Source: Streptomyces sp. NRRL F-5123 (lineage in GTDB: Bacteria > Actinomycetota > Actinomycetes > Streptomycetales > Streptomycetaceae). Taken from it: DNA of 64,000 nt. The notes under the pieces are model-generated. The model worked only from the letters and a program-made list of their open reading frames with translations. It did no database searches and was not told the DNA's origin. This document shows positions 52,131-61,566 of the stretch, one piece after another; within the stretch, counting starts at the first letter, position 1; each line of letters opens with the position of its first letter. The position numbers and the translations under genes were made by a program. The stretch lies in contig NZ_JOHY01000002.1 in NCBI RefSeq assembly GCF_000721495.1, positions 1-64,000 on the forward strand. Reading direction: 5' to 3'.

Positions 52131-52424
52131 ATGTCGCGTATCGCAAAGGCCGCGGCCGTCACTGCAGCTGCGGGCGCCGTGCTGGCCGCCGGTGCCGGGA
52201 TTGCCGCCGCCGACGCCGGTGCCGCGGGCGCTGCCGTCAATTCCCCGGGCGTCCTGTCCGGCAACGTCGCCCAGGTGCCGGTCCACGTGCCGGTCAACGT
52301 GTGCGGCAACACCGTCAACGTGATCGGCCTGCTGAACCCGGCCCTCGGCAACGAGTGCGCGAACACCTCCTCGGGCACGGTGGCCACCCCGACCCCCGTC
52401 ACCCAGCCCGGCGACAACTGGTAG
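52131..52424 (+). CDS. Short chaplin (hydrophobin-like spore-coat protein)
   Basis: A 97-residue short chaplin (ChpE-H type) from ATG 52131 after AGGGAG. Signal peptide about 1-28, then the chaplin domain DAGAAGAAVNSPGVLSGNVAQVPVHVPVNVCGNTVNVIGLLNPALGNECANTS with the two conserved cysteines (VCGNTVNV and NECAN). A short Thr/Pro/Gly tail follows. Chaplins assemble as amyloid-like fibrils on aerial hyphae and spores and make the surface hydrophobic. Monocistronic; the tyrosinase operon lies just downstream on the other strand. Confidence 0.95.
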   Translation: MSRIAKAAAVTAAAGAVLAAGAGIAAADAGAAGAAVNSPGVLSGNVAQVPVHVPVNVCGNTVNVIGLLNPALGNECANTSSGTVATPTPVTQPGDNW

Positions 52425-52449
52425 ACCGCGCGCCCCCCGTACGCGCGAC

Positions 52450-52483
52450 CGGCCTCCCTGCACCGTGCGGTGCGGGGAGGCCG
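52450..52483. terminator. Terminator with T-tract after the chaplin gene
   Basis: A 15-bp stem with one G:T pair, loop GTGC, followed by TTTT. One of few intrinsic terminators here with a T-run. Confidence 0.85.
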
Positions 52484-52514
52484 TTTTCGTGCACGGACCG
52501 GCGTGCCGGAGCGC

Positions 52515-53381
52515 CTACTCCTCGTACTGGTAGTACGGCCGGTGGTCGAACATCTCCGACGGCTTCACGTTCCACGGCGGCATCGGCTCGTCGGCGCTGA
52601 TCACCCGGCCGCTCTCCGGGTCGTCACCGGCCAGCGCCTCCGACGGCAGATAGCCGGACTTCGGGTGCAGCCGCTGCCAGCGCACCCAGATGAGGTCGAT
52701 GAAGGCGTGGTGCAGCCAGAAGACCGGGTCGTTGGGCGAGGCCGCGCCGATCATGTGCCCGCCGACCCATTGGTGCACCCGGTTGTGCAGGTAGCCGCCC
52801 TTGGTCTCGCTGACCGTCCAGCCCTCGATCCTGTTGCGGAAACCCTGCGTGTCGGGCGCGGAATTCCACGGCGCGGTGTCGTAGGTGCCGAGCGCCAGCG
52901 CGCCGTCCAGCTCGGCCTTGGTGGGCAGCTTGATCGGCCGGTCGGGGCGACCGATGTTGCGGGTGAGGTACTTCTCGTCGGTGACGCCGAAGGTGATCGG
53001 CCACCTGCCCCCGCTGTATGCGAACGGGCCGGTCATCACCTGGCCGTCGCTGTCGCGCCCGTTGCCGCCCATGAAGTCCGCCGACCACAGCGCGGACGTC
53101 TCCTTGTCGTCGACCGTCCAGTCCCAGTAGGGCACGGTGACGGACGGGTCGATGAGCTGGAGGTCGCGCTCGAAGTACAGCACGAACTGCCGGTGCCAGG
53201 GGAAGAACGTCGGTGCCATGTGCGCCACACGCAGACCGTTCTCGCCGTCCGAGGCGAAGTATTGGGCATGCGTGCGGACGTACTTCTCGTAGCGGCCGGA
53301 GCGCTTGAGTTCGAGGACTGCCTCGACGAAGCGGGTGCGCTGGGTGCTGGTGAGATTGCGCTGGTTCTTGCGGGTGTTCAC
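52515..53381 (-). CDS. melC2: Tyrosinase MelC2
   Basis: A 288-residue binuclear copper enzyme making melanin from tyrosine via DOPA and dopaquinone. CuA ligands are H38, H54 and H63 (RTHAQ, RVAHMAP, PWHRQF). CuB ligands are H199, H203 and H225 (LHNRVHQW and FWLHHAF). It has no signal peptide and is exported as a complex with MelC1. Co-transcribed after melC1 with a 32-bp gap. Length and motifs are normal for the streptomycete enzyme. Confidence 0.97.
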   Translation of the reverse strand: MNTRKNQRNLTSTQRTRFVEAVLELKRSGRYEKYVRTHAQYFASDGENGLRVAHMAPTFFPWHRQFVLYFERDLQLIDPSVTVPYWDWTVDDKETSALWSADFMGGNGRDSDGQVMTGPFAYSGGRWPITFGVTDEKYLTRNIGRPDRPIKLPTKAELDGALALGTYDTAPWNSAPDTQGFRNRIEGWTVSETKGGYLHNRVHQWVGGHMIGAASPNDPVFWLHHAFIDLIWVRWQRLHPKSGYLPSEALAGDDPESGRVISADEPMPPWNVKPSEMFDHRPYYQYEE

Positions 53382-53413
53382 CGGTGGTGCCCCGATCGGA
53401 GGTGGTACGCGGG

Positions 53414-53890
53414 TCAGTGGTGGTGCAGCTGCGCGAAGGCCGCGGACAGCTTCGCCCGGCCGATGACGTCGACCGCCGCCCGCGCGGTGGCCAGCGGCGT
53501 CGTGTAGGGCTGGTAGTGGTTGGCGGTGCTGATCCAGCTGCCGTCGACCCGGCGCATGACCGGCAGCGCCTCCCCGTCGACGGTGATGGCCACGCCGTCC
53601 TCGCCGGGATCGGTGAACCCCTGGATTCGGCGGCCGCGGTAGACCTCGTCGAAGAGCGCGGGCTGTACCTCGACGTCGCCGCCGCTGCCGTCGGAGCCGG
53701 CGGGGCCGCCGACCGCGACGGCCCCCGCGGGGCCCGCGGGCTGACCTGCCGTCAGCAGCGGGTGCAGTGCCGCGACGGTGCCCGCCACGGCGGCGGCGGA
53801 CGTCACGCCGGACGTGATCACCCGCCGGCGGGTGACGGCGGTGCGCGCGGACTTCCGACCGGCGTTCCGTCCTGCGTCGGACTCGCTCAC
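53414..53890 (-). CDS. melC1: Tyrosinase co-factor/chaperone MelC1
   Basis: A 158-residue protein from GTG 53890 after GAGAGGAG. Tat-type N-terminus RRRVITSGVTSAAAVAGTVA, then a Gly/Ala linker and a domain DEVYRGRRIQGFTDPGEDGVAITVDGEALPVMRRVDGSWISTANHYQPYTTPLATARAAVDVIGRAKL with a final LHHH that donates copper. MelC1 delivers copper and escorts MelC2 through the Tat pathway. Upstream lies a 372-bp spacer holding the melC promoter. Confidence 0.95.
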   Translation of the reverse strand: MSESDAGRNAGRKSARTAVTRRRVITSGVTSAAAVAGTVAALHPLLTAGQPAGPAGAVAVGGPAGSDGSGGDVEVQPALFDEVYRGRRIQGFTDPGEDGVAITVDGEALPVMRRVDGSWISTANHYQPYTTPLATARAAVDVIGRAKLSAAFAQLHHH

Positions 53891-54262
53891 GACCGACTCC
53901 TCTCGTCCGTTCTCATCGGTTCTCGCCCGTTCCCATACGCTTCCCGTCCGCTCCTTGCCCCTCGCGACCGTTCGCTGCCGGGCCATCATGCAGACGCGAC
54001 GACGGAGAACTGTGGATTATCGGTTTATGCGAGCCGGAAGTTCATCCGGGCGAGTGACGGGGCGGCCGGATTCGCACGCGTATGCCATGGGCATACCGAC
54101 GATACGTGGAATTCACCGTATGGAGGCGATGGGAAATGCGAGCAACGGAACTGACGGCGCGTTCGGACTACTCCGCGGCATCGGACTGTCTGCCATACGT
54201 TATTACTTGCCGAAAAGGGAACACTCACCCCGTCGTTTCCGACGAGCAAGGAGTGACGGAGC
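53891..54262. promoter_or_regulatory. Divergent spacer of melC and the GH26-like gene
   Basis: 372 bp, AT-richer than its surroundings, between the melC1 start and the glycosyl hydrolase start. A perfect dyad GTATGCC-atg-GGCATAC lies at 54080-54096. Either gene could be regulated from it. No coding signal. Confidence 0.65.
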
Positions 54263-55522
54263 ATGGCCGACCGGCGCCGGTGGATCACGGGAGCGGGGGC
54301 CGGTGTCGCCACGGCCACCCTGCTGGCGGGCCTGGCAGCGGGCGCGCTGGGCTCCGCCGCGGCGAGCAGGGGCAGTTCGGCGCAGGCCCGCGGGGGTGGG
54401 GGCGCCGCGCGGTCCGCGGCCGTGGCCTTCCCCCACCTCGGGGCCTTCACCGATTCCGGTGCCGAGGGCGTGGCGAATCTGGCCGGCTTCCAGAAGTGGC
54501 TCGGCGGCACCCCTGTCCGGGTCGGCCACACCTACCTGTCCGGAGGCTCGTGGGAGGACATCGAGGGCCCCCAGAAGCTGCTCCAGCCCTGGGCCGACTG
54601 GCGGCGGGCCGAGCCGGACCGGATGCTCGTGCTCAACGTGCCGATGCAGGCCGGAAACGAGGAGCGCATCTCGGACACCCGCGTCCGCGGTCTGCTGCGG
54701 CAGGGCGCGAGCGGCGCGTTCGACGCGCACTTCTCGCTGCTCGCCCAGCATCTGGTCGAACTGGGCGTGCCGGACACGGTGATCGTGCTCGGCTGGGAGA
54801 TGAACGGCACGACGTACGCCCACCGCTGCGGCCCCGACCCGCAGAGCTGGCGGGCGTACTGGCAGCGGATCGTCGCGGCCATGCGCGCGGTGCCCGGCCA
54901 GAAGTTCCGCTTCGACTTCGCCCCCAGCCGCGGTCAGGACGCCGTCCCCTGGACGGAGTGCTACCCCGGCGACGGCACGGTGGACGTCATCGGCATGGAC
55001 TCCTACGACCAGCCGCCGGGCGCGTCCTTCGACCACCAGGTGAGCGAGCCGTACGGGCTCCAGGCGCAGGTCGACTTCGCGGCGCGGCACGGCAAGGCGG
55101 TCTCCTACCCGGAGTGGGGCCTGTTCCAGAACGGCGACGACACCGCGTACGTCGAACGGATGCTGCGGTGGATGAGCGATCACCACGCGCTCTACCAGAC
55201 CGTCACCGACTACTGCCCGCACGGCGTGTGGCAGTGCACGGCCAACCCGCAGTCGTCGAAGGTCTTCCGTGAGCTGCTGTCCGCGCCCATGGCCGCGGTG
55301 GGCCGCACGCCCTCGTCGTCGCCGAGCCCGCGGCCCAGCACGGCCCGTAAGCCGTCCGGTGCGCCGGCCTCACGGGCGCCGGTGACAGCGACGGTGCCGC
55401 ATCCCGCGCCGGGGACCTCCAGTCCGGCGCCGGGGAGGGGCAAAGGTGCCGTGCCCCCGAGGGCTGCTGCCGTGCCGAGCCCGTCGACGGCGGCGAGCCC
55501 GTCGAGGGCGGCGAGGGGGTGA
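54263..55522 (+). CDS. GH26-like exported glycoside hydrolase with Ser/Pro tail
   Basis: A 419-residue protein from ATG 54263 after AAGGAG. Tat/Sec-like N-terminus (DRRRWITGAGAGVATATLLAGLAAG). The catalytic barrel has Glu in LGWEMNGTTYAH (E179, acid/base) and Glu in VSYPEWGLF (E284, nucleophile), typical of GH26 mannanase-like enzymes. The tail from about 345 is Ser/Pro/Ala-rich (linker or wall region). Proteins of this kind are common in exopolysaccharide loci of streptomycetes, so it may trim or release the polymer. Transcribed toward the minus-strand EPS genes. Confidence 0.85.
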   Translation: MADRRRWITGAGAGVATATLLAGLAAGALGSAAASRGSSAQARGGGGAARSAAVAFPHLGAFTDSGAEGVANLAGFQKWLGGTPVRVGHTYLSGGSWEDIEGPQKLLQPWADWRRAEPDRMLVLNVPMQAGNEERISDTRVRGLLRQGASGAFDAHFSLLAQHLVELGVPDTVIVLGWEMNGTTYAHRCGPDPQSWRAYWQRIVAAMRAVPGQKFRFDFAPSRGQDAVPWTECYPGDGTVDVIGMDSYDQPPGASFDHQVSEPYGLQAQVDFAARHGKAVSYPEWGLFQNGDDTAYVERMLRWMSDHHALYQTVTDYCPHGVWQCTANPQSSKVFRELLSAPMAAVGRTPSSSPSPRPSTARKPSGAPASRAPVTATVPHPAPGTSSPAPGRGKGAVPPRAAAVPSPSTAASPSRAARG

Positions 55523-55546
55523 AGGGAAGCGGGCTTGCCCGGCGGG

Positions 55547-56818
55547 TCAGGCCCGGGGCCGGAGGCAGGCGAGCAGGCTGTGCAGCCGGGTGCGCCACGC
55601 CCGCAGGGCGGGCAGCCGGGCCGCCGCCGTACGGACGAGCCGCCTGCGGGCGAGGGCGAGCGCGTAACGGGCGTGGAGCACGGGGCCGAGCGGGCGGCTC
55701 GCGAGCAGCAGCCGCTCGTTGCCGACGTGTTCTGGCCGCCAGTGGAATTTGTGCGGCTCCGCGCCCCGCAGCAGGCTCAGCACCGGCCGTCCCGCCCCTG
55801 CCGCGTGCTGCACGCCGTGCCGCATCAGCAGCGTCGTGACGTCGACCGTGGTGTCGCGCAGCGCCGGGTCGGCCCCGTAGAGGTAGCCGCCGGCGAGGGC
55901 GGGGGAGAGCACCGTGAGGTTCGCGGCCACGACGCGGCCGCCGACGTGGAATTCGGCGACCACCGCCTCGCCCGACGCCACCATCGCCGTGGCCGCGCGC
56001 GTCAGGTGCGCGGCGAAACGAGGCCGCAGGTGCTCCTGCGTCACCCCGCGGCCCTGCCACTGCGCCCGGTGCAGCCGCAGCAGGCCGGCCACGGCGTCCG
56101 GCACCTCGTGCGCGGCGGCCTCGCGCACGGTCACCCCCGCGGCGTCCAGCTTGCGCAGGTTCGCACGGATGCGCTGCCCGCGCGAGCTGCCCACGCGCGC
56201 GATCAGCTCCGCCATCGGCAGCCCCGGCAGTTCCAGGCACACCGACCCGGCAGCCCGCCGCTTCGGCCCGCGCCACGCGTCGTACACCGCGAACGCCGCC
56301 GCCCCCGGCCGCACCTCCCGCAGATCGACGACCGCGCCCCACGCCACCGCGCGGATCCCCTCGGCGAGCGCGCGGGCCACCGCGTCCGGCGTCGTCCCTG
56401 CCACCCCGTCCGCGGCGACCAGCACGTCCGTGTAGTCCGTGATCCCCCCGCCGAGCGCCACCACGACCGGCCCAGGCCGGTACGTCCGCATCAGCGGTGC
56501 CGCTCCCACCAGCACCCCCGCGCTGCGCACCAGCACGACCCTGAGCCGGTCCCCCCGCCCCCCGTACGCCAGCCACCACGAGTGCAGCCACCCGTGCCCC
56601 TGGAACCCCGTCACCCCCGCGCACCGCCGCCACAGCCCGCCCCACTCCCCCGCGAGCCTCCCGAACTCCCCGCTCTCCCGGCACACGCTGACCACGAGCG
56701 GCGCCGCGCCCCCCGCGGCGGGCGCGGGCGCGGCCTGCGGGACTGCGCGGCAGGCCAGGGGCACGGGCGACCCGGCGGCCGGTCCGCGGCCGGCCGCCGG
56801 GTCGGGCGGCGGCGTCAT
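55547..56818 (-). CDS. FemAB/BcsL-type (CelD-like) acyltransferase
   Basis: A 423-residue protein. N-terminal low complexity (1-about 38), then a GNAT-like double domain: AWGGLWRRCAGVTGFQGHGWLHSWW, RLRVVLVRSAGVLVGAAPLM, and in the second half IRANLRKLDAAGVTVREA, LHRAQWQGRGVTQEHLRPRFAAHLTRAA, VVAEFHVGGRVVAANLTVLSPALAGGYLYGADPALRD and FHWRPEHVGNERLLLA. This is the acetyltransferase family found in cellulose/EPS loci (CelD/BcsL). Its start overlaps the Wzz-like stop (ATGA), so it is the last gene of the operon. The function is probably polymer modification; inference. Confidence 0.85.
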   Translation of the reverse strand: MTPPPDPAAGRGPAAGSPVPLACRAVPQAAPAPAAGGAAPLVVSVCRESGEFGRLAGEWGGLWRRCAGVTGFQGHGWLHSWWLAYGGRGDRLRVVLVRSAGVLVGAAPLMRTYRPGPVVVALGGGITDYTDVLVAADGVAGTTPDAVARALAEGIRAVAWGAVVDLREVRPGAAAFAVYDAWRGPKRRAAGSVCLELPGLPMAELIARVGSSRGQRIRANLRKLDAAGVTVREAAAHEVPDAVAGLLRLHRAQWQGRGVTQEHLRPRFAAHLTRAATAMVASGEAVVAEFHVGGRVVAANLTVLSPALAGGYLYGADPALRDTTVDVTTLLMRHGVQHAAGAGRPVLSLLRGAEPHKFHWRPEHVGNERLLLASRPLGPVLHARYALALARRRLVRTAAARLPALRAWRTRLHSLLACLRPRA

Positions 56819-57438
56819 GCGGTCTCCCGCACCGACGGTGCGGGGGCGGGAACGGGAGCGGCCGGGTCGGCGGCGTCCGGGGTACGGCGCGGGGCCGGGC
56901 GGACCAGCAGGGCAAGGGCGCCCAGCAGCCCGCCGGCGCTCCCGCCGACCGCCGCCGACAGTGCCGCGGACGGGGAGGACGGCGCGGCGGGCGCGGACGC
57001 CGGCGCGAAGAGCAGCAGGCTCACGCCCGTGCCGGAGGCGTCCTTGTTACCGGTCGCGGCAAGGGACTTGGCCACGGCGTTGGCGTAACGCGCCGCCGCC
57101 GCGCCGCTCGACGCCGTACCGGTCACCGAGATCATCGGTGCGTCGGGGGAGGTCTGCGACTCCACGTGCCCGCGCAGCCGCTCCGCGGACGTACCGGCCG
57201 CGGCCTGCGCGCCCGCGAGCACCGCGGTACCGGTCACCACCCGCCCGTAGGCCTGCGCGAACCCCAGCGCGGCGGCCGGGTCGGCGCGCTGCGACACGAC
57301 CATCACGTAGCTGGTCGCGGCATATTGCGGAGTCGCGGCAATACCCCAGCCCAGACCCGCGAGCATGCCGAAGCCGACGCCCAGCGGCAGCGCGGCCCAC
57401 CGCGCTGCCCTCGGGAGTGCCCTCATACAGGAGCTCAT
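56815..57438 (-). CDS. Wzz-like chain-length regulator
   Basis: A 207-residue membrane protein with two transmembrane segments (about 16-36 and 168-190, AALPLGVGFGMLAGLGWGIAA and SAAVGGSAGGLLGALALLVRP) and an extracytoplasmic loop TPQYAATSYVMVVSQRADPAAALGFAQAYGRVVTGTAVLAGAQAAAGTSAERLRGHVESQTSPDAPMISVTGTASSGAAAARYANAVAKSL. The Wzz/GumC-like topology lacks the usual long coiled-coil region, so this is a short form. It overlaps the GT4 stop (ATGA). The start could be ATG 57426. Confidence 0.8.
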   Translation of the reverse strand: MSSCMRALPRAARWAALPLGVGFGMLAGLGWGIAATPQYAATSYVMVVSQRADPAAALGFAQAYGRVVTGTAVLAGAQAAAGTSAERLRGHVESQTSPDAPMISVTGTASSGAAAARYANAVAKSLAATGNKDASGTGVSLLLFAPASAPAAPSSPSAALSAAVGGSAGGLLGALALLVRPAPRRTPDAADPAAPVPAPAPSVRETA

Positions 57439-58568
57439 TTCTTCCGGGCGGACCTGAGCGCCGCGGCGTACAACGCCAGGACCCGGTCCGCTGTGTTGGC
57501 GATGTGGTAGTACGCGACCGCCGCGGGCACGGCCAGCCGTACCGGCCCCGCGCGGCGCTGCCGCGCGATCGCCGCGGCGATCTCCTCCGCCGAGCCGCCC
57601 GTCCGGCTCGCTCCAGGCGCGTCCTGGAGTGGCAGGTCCTCGATCGCCGGGCAGGCCGCGTACAGCACCGGGAGCCCCGCGGCGAGCGCCTCCACCGCCG
57701 CGAGCCCGAAGGCCTCCTCCGCGCTCGGCGACACGAAGAGGTCCGCGGCGGCCAGCAGGCCGGGGACGTCCGGGCCGCCGCCCGCCCCGCCCCCGCCCCC
57801 GACCTCGCCGACGACCCGGACACGGTCCGCGGCCCCGGCCTCCTCCGCGAGCCGCTGCAACGGGCCGCGCTCCGGCCCCGTACCCGTCAGCAGCAGGTAC
57901 GTTCCGGGGTTCGCGGCCACCGCGCGCACCAGCAGGCCGAACCGCTTGCCCGGCACGAGGCGGCCCACACCGGCGACGACGTACGCCGCCTTGTCCAGGC
58001 CGAGACTCCGCCGTGCCGCCGCCCGCACGGCGGGGTCGAAGCGGAAGCGCTCCGGGTCGATGCCGTTGGGCACTACATGGATGCGCTGCTCCGGCACGCC
58101 CCACGCCTGCAGCCGCTCCGCGACGGTCACCGACACGGCCACGGTCCCGGCGCCGAGGCGCTCCGTCGCGCGGTAGAGCCCCCGCGTCCCCGCGCTCAAC
58201 GGGCGACCCTCGATCTGCGAGTCGCCCAGCGAGTGCTCGGTCGCCACGACCGCGCGCACGCCCGCCAGGCGGGCGGCGACCCGCCCGTACACGCACGCGC
58301 GGTACAGATGCGTGTGGACGAGGTCGAAGCCGCCCGCCCGGATCAGCCGCGCGAGCCGCGGCAACGCGGCAAGGTCGCGATTGCCCCGCATCCCCAGATC
58401 CGTGACCTGGAACCCGTCCGCCCTGATCCCCTCGGCCACAGCCCCCGCGTTCGTCAACGCGACGACCTGCGCGGCCGGAACGGCGCCGGCCATCTCCCGC
58501 ACCAGCAGCCTGAGCTGCTGCTCCGCCCCACCCACCCCGAGCCCGGTGATGACGTGCAGCACCTTCAT
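57435..58568 (-). CDS. Family-4 glycosyltransferase
   Basis: A 377-residue GT-B enzyme. ATG 58568 follows a G-rich site. Nucleotide-sugar binding: MKVLHVITGLGVGGAEQQLRLL, FDLVHTHLYRACVYGRVAARLAG and HVVPNGIDPERF; the EX7E-like motif PSAEEAFGLAAVEALAAGLP. The family transfers sugars to polymers or lipid carriers. Because it sits with EPS genes, it probably adds a repeat-unit sugar. The sugar donor is unknown. Confidence 0.95.
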   Translation of the reverse strand: MKVLHVITGLGVGGAEQQLRLLVREMAGAVPAAQVVALTNAGAVAEGIRADGFQVTDLGMRGNRDLAALPRLARLIRAGGFDLVHTHLYRACVYGRVAARLAGVRAVVATEHSLGDSQIEGRPLSAGTRGLYRATERLGAGTVAVSVTVAERLQAWGVPEQRIHVVPNGIDPERFRFDPAVRAAARRSLGLDKAAYVVAGVGRLVPGKRFGLLVRAVAANPGTYLLLTGTGPERGPLQRLAEEAGAADRVRVVGEVGGGGGAGGGPDVPGLLAAADLFVSPSAEEAFGLAAVEALAAGLPVLYAACPAIEDLPLQDAPGASRTGGSAEEIAAAIARQRRAGPVRLAVPAAVAYYHIANTADRVLALYAAALRSARKK

Positions 58569-58790
58569 CCCCCCACCGCCGGAGCCGACCCGCACCCCAC
58601 CGGACGAGCGTTGCCGAGGGACGCGCGGGAGCTCCTCCCGGGCGAAGCCCCGGGGGAGAACCGCGCGCCCGGCCGGAACGGACCGGCACATTGCCACGCC
58701 ACGGCAAGTGGCGCCCCCTCCCCCGCCGCCCCCCGCGAAAAGCGGGCCGCCGGCCGCAGGCCGAGCCCCCTCCTCCGCACCCCGCAGGGG

Positions 58791-59546
58791 TTACGCACGG
58801 GTCCCCGCCCCCCGGCGGAGGGCGGAGCGGGCCGCCGGCATGCGATGGAGGAGGCCCTTCGCCAGGAGCCGCCCGGCGTGGTCGCGCTCGCCGACGTACG
58901 CCCGCGGCAAGGCGTAGGGCCCTGCGGCGAGCCCCGCCGGCGGCGTCACCGCGCAGGCGTACGCGTACCCGGAGGCGCGCACCGCCGCCACCGCCCGCGC
59001 GTTGACGGCCCCGTACGGGTAGCAGAAGCCCGCCGGGGCCTCCCCGGTGAGCGCTCCGAGGATCTGCCTGCTTCCGGCGGCCTCCGCGGCGAGAGCGGCG
59101 TCCTCGCAGGCGGTGAGGTCGCGGTGGAGCAGCCCGTGCGAGCCGACCTCCATCCCGGCCTGCGCGGCGGCGCGGACCCCTTCCGCGTCCAGCAGCGCTC
59201 TGCGGGGCCCTTCCGCGTCCCACGCGTTGTCGCCGCCGAGCCGGCCGGACAGCACGAAGACGGTGGCCCGGTGCCCGTACGCCCGCAGCAGCGGCACCGC
59301 GCCGGTGAGGAAGTCCGCGTAGCCGTCGTCGAAGGTGAGCCCGACCAGGCCGCGCCCGCGGCCTTCCGCACGGGCCCGGAGGAGTTCACCGACGCCGACG
59401 CCGGTGAGCCCGGCCCGCCGCAGCCAGCCGAGGTGCGCGGCGAGCCGCCGCGGGCTCACGGTGACCTTGCAGGGGTCCTCACGTCCCTCGGCGACGGAGT
59501 GGTACATCAGCACCCACGGTGCCGGTGCGGCGGCGTCAGACGGCAT
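58791..59546 (-). CDS. Polysaccharide deacetylase (NodB fold)
   Basis: A 251-residue protein. Motifs: LTFDDGYADF (metal Asp), GSHGLLHRDLT (HxxxH), GFCYPYGAVNARAVAAVRASGYAYAC. NodB-type enzymes remove acetyl groups from GlcNAc polymers with a divalent metal. Its start overlaps the MurJ-like gene's stop by 11 bp. A 222-bp gap precedes the GT4 gene. Here it would tailor the EPS. Confidence 0.95.
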   Translation of the reverse strand: MPSDAAAPAPWVLMYHSVAEGREDPCKVTVSPRRLAAHLGWLRRAGLTGVGVGELLRARAEGRGRGLVGLTFDDGYADFLTGAVPLLRAYGHRATVFVLSGRLGGDNAWDAEGPRRALLDAEGVRAAAQAGMEVGSHGLLHRDLTACEDAALAAEAAGSRQILGALTGEAPAGFCYPYGAVNARAVAAVRASGYAYACAVTPPAGLAAGPYALPRAYVGERDHAGRLLAKGLLHRMPAARSALRRGAGTRA

Positions 59547-61566
59547 GGCTCAGGCTCCTGAGAGGCGCGCCGACCGCGGCGGCCGCGGCGGCGAAGACGA
59601 GTGGAACGGTGAGGCAGCAGGCGCCCGCGCCGGCCACCGCCGACCCGGGCAGCAGCCGCGCGGTGCACCACCCGGCGCCCGCCGCCACGACGGCGGCGAG
59701 CACGTACCGGGCCACGACCACCGCGAGCGCGCCCACCCTGACGGGCACGGCCCGCGCGGGCAGCCCCCGCAGCAGCAGCACGGCGGTCACGCTGATCCCC
59801 GCGGCATTCCCCGCGGCGATCCCGTACGCGCCCCAGGTCCCGACGGCGACGGCATCCGCGGCGAGCGTGACGGTGAGTCCCGCGGCCATTGCCGCGACGG
59901 GGAACCACGTGGGCCGCGCCGCGGAGAAGTACGGGCGGACAAGGGCGCCGACAAGGCTCTGGCCGAGCAGCCCGAGCGCATAGACGCGCATGACCGCCGC
60001 GGTCGCTGCGGTGTCCGCGGCGCCGAACGCACCGCGTTGGAAGAGCACGCCGACGAGCTGCGGCGCGCACGCGAGGACGTACGCCGTGCCCAGCAGTACA
60101 ACGACGCATGCGAGTGCGAGGTCACGCTCGACGCGCCGCCGCGCGCCCTCCCGGTCCCCGGCGGCGAGAGCGCGGGCGACGACGGGGAAGGTCACGGTGC
60201 AGACCATGAGCGAGAGCACCATCGGCAGTTGTGCGACCTTCTGCGCGTAGTTGAGGTGCGAGATGGCCCCGGCGGGCAGGCCGGCGGCGAAATACCGCTC
60301 GACGAGCACCTGCGCCTGCCGACTGACGGCGAAGACGACCACCGGCAGGACCAGCCCCACCGCGAGCCCGCCGCCCTTGCCGCGCGCGACGCGGTTCGGG
60401 CGCCGGTGCCGCGCCCGGCGGTCCGCACCGGGCCGTCCCGTCGCGCAGGGGTCCGACGAGTCCGCGGCCGCCTCGGACGCGCGGCGGTCCGAGCCCTCGG
60501 CCGCCTCGGCGCAGCCGCCGCGCTCCCGTACCACCCGCAGGAACGGCGGCAGTTGCACCAGCACCATCAGGGCCCCGCCCACCGCGACCCCCAGCGCCGC
60601 GGCCCGGACGCCGACCGGGCGGTGGAGTGCCAGCAGGGTCGCGACGATGCCGGCGTTGTAGGCCACGTAGATCGCCGCGGGCGGCAGGAAGCGGTGGTGG
60701 GCGCGGAGCGCAGCACTGAGGTAGCCGGCCAGGCCGAAGGCGAGCACGGTGGTGGCGGTCAGCCGGGTGCACGCCGCGGCGAGCGCGGGGTCGGGCAGAC
60801 TCGGGGCCAGGACGCGGACGGCGAGCGGGGCCGCAGCGCAGAGCGCGGCCGTCACAACGGCGAGCAGAGCGACAAGACGCGGCAATGTGCCACGGATGAG
60901 CGCGGCGGTACCGCCCTTGGCTAGGGCCGCGCTGAAGGCGGGCACGAGCAGCAGGGCCATCGCGTCCTCGATGAGAACGGTCGCGGCGATCTCCGGCACC
61001 GTCCAGGCGACGAGAAAGGCGTCGCTGCCCGTCCCCGCGCCGAAGAACCGCGCGATGGCCTGGTCCCGCACCAGCCCCAGCACCGACCCGGCCACGCTCA
61101 GCCCCGCGGTGACCGCCGCGGCCCGCGCCACGAACCCCCGCCCCACATATTCCCGCGCCCCGACGACACCTCCGGCCGCACCGGCTCCCCGCACGGCATC
61201 CCGCGCGACGGGCAGCGACGCAGGCGAGCCCGGCGGCGCGGCGGCCTCCCGCGCGGTCGGCTTCGCCGCGTCCCCCACACCGTCACCTCCGCAGGTGCCA
61301 GAACCCCGCGCCTCGGCCCGCGTTCCGAACGGCTCCGGCTCGGCGGGCGGGGACACGGCGAGGCACGCGGCCGCCTCCGCCGTGTCGGCAGCCGACCGCG
61401 GCCGGAGCAGGTCCTGCGCCACGGGCGGCGGCCCGGCGGCCTCCCCGGGCGGTGGACCGGCCTGGCCCGCCGGAGCCGCCCGCCGAGCGCTCCGCAGGCG
61501 GCTCAGCGCCCGCGTCCGGGCGGCTGCGAGGGCATGTGCGGCGGCGGGCCGCAGCGGGGCGTTCAC
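59536..61566 (-). CDS. MurJ/Wzx-type lipid-linked-oligosaccharide flippase with extended N-terminus
   Basis: A 676-residue membrane protein from GTG 61566, whose start overlaps the polymerase stop (GTGA). Residues 1-about 140 are a cytoplasmic low-complexity region. The MVF fold has 14 TMs: SVLGLVRDQAIARFFGAGTGSDAFLVAWTVPE, DAMALLLVPAFSAALAKGGTAALIRGT, and SRQAQVLVERYFAAGLPAGAISHLNYAQKVAQLPMVLS. It moves the repeat unit to the outside. A charged insertion (about 355-405) is present between TMs. As the locus already has a polymerase, this is the EPS flippase. Confidence 0.92.
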   Translation of the reverse strand: MNAPLRPAAAHALAAARTRALSRLRSARRAAPAGQAGPPPGEAAGPPPVAQDLLRPRSAADTAEAAACLAVSPPAEPEPFGTRAEARGSGTCGGDGVGDAAKPTAREAAAPPGSPASLPVARDAVRGAGAAGGVVGAREYVGRGFVARAAAVTAGLSVAGSVLGLVRDQAIARFFGAGTGSDAFLVAWTVPEIAATVLIEDAMALLLVPAFSAALAKGGTAALIRGTLPRLVALLAVVTAALCAAAPLAVRVLAPSLPDPALAAACTRLTATTVLAFGLAGYLSAALRAHHRFLPPAAIYVAYNAGIVATLLALHRPVGVRAAALGVAVGGALMVLVQLPPFLRVVRERGGCAEAAEGSDRRASEAAADSSDPCATGRPGADRRARHRRPNRVARGKGGGLAVGLVLPVVVFAVSRQAQVLVERYFAAGLPAGAISHLNYAQKVAQLPMVLSLMVCTVTFPVVARALAAGDREGARRRVERDLALACVVVLLGTAYVLACAPQLVGVLFQRGAFGAADTAATAAVMRVYALGLLGQSLVGALVRPYFSAARPTWFPVAAMAAGLTVTLAADAVAVGTWGAYGIAAGNAAGISVTAVLLLRGLPARAVPVRVGALAVVVARYVLAAVVAAGAGWCTARLLPGSAVAGAGACCLTVPLVFAAAAAAVGAPLRSLSHAV

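Noticed and set aside
56439..59561. 1040-codon plus-strand frame opposite the EPS genes
   Set aside because: All its segments lie over recognised minus-strand genes; no protein-like pattern.
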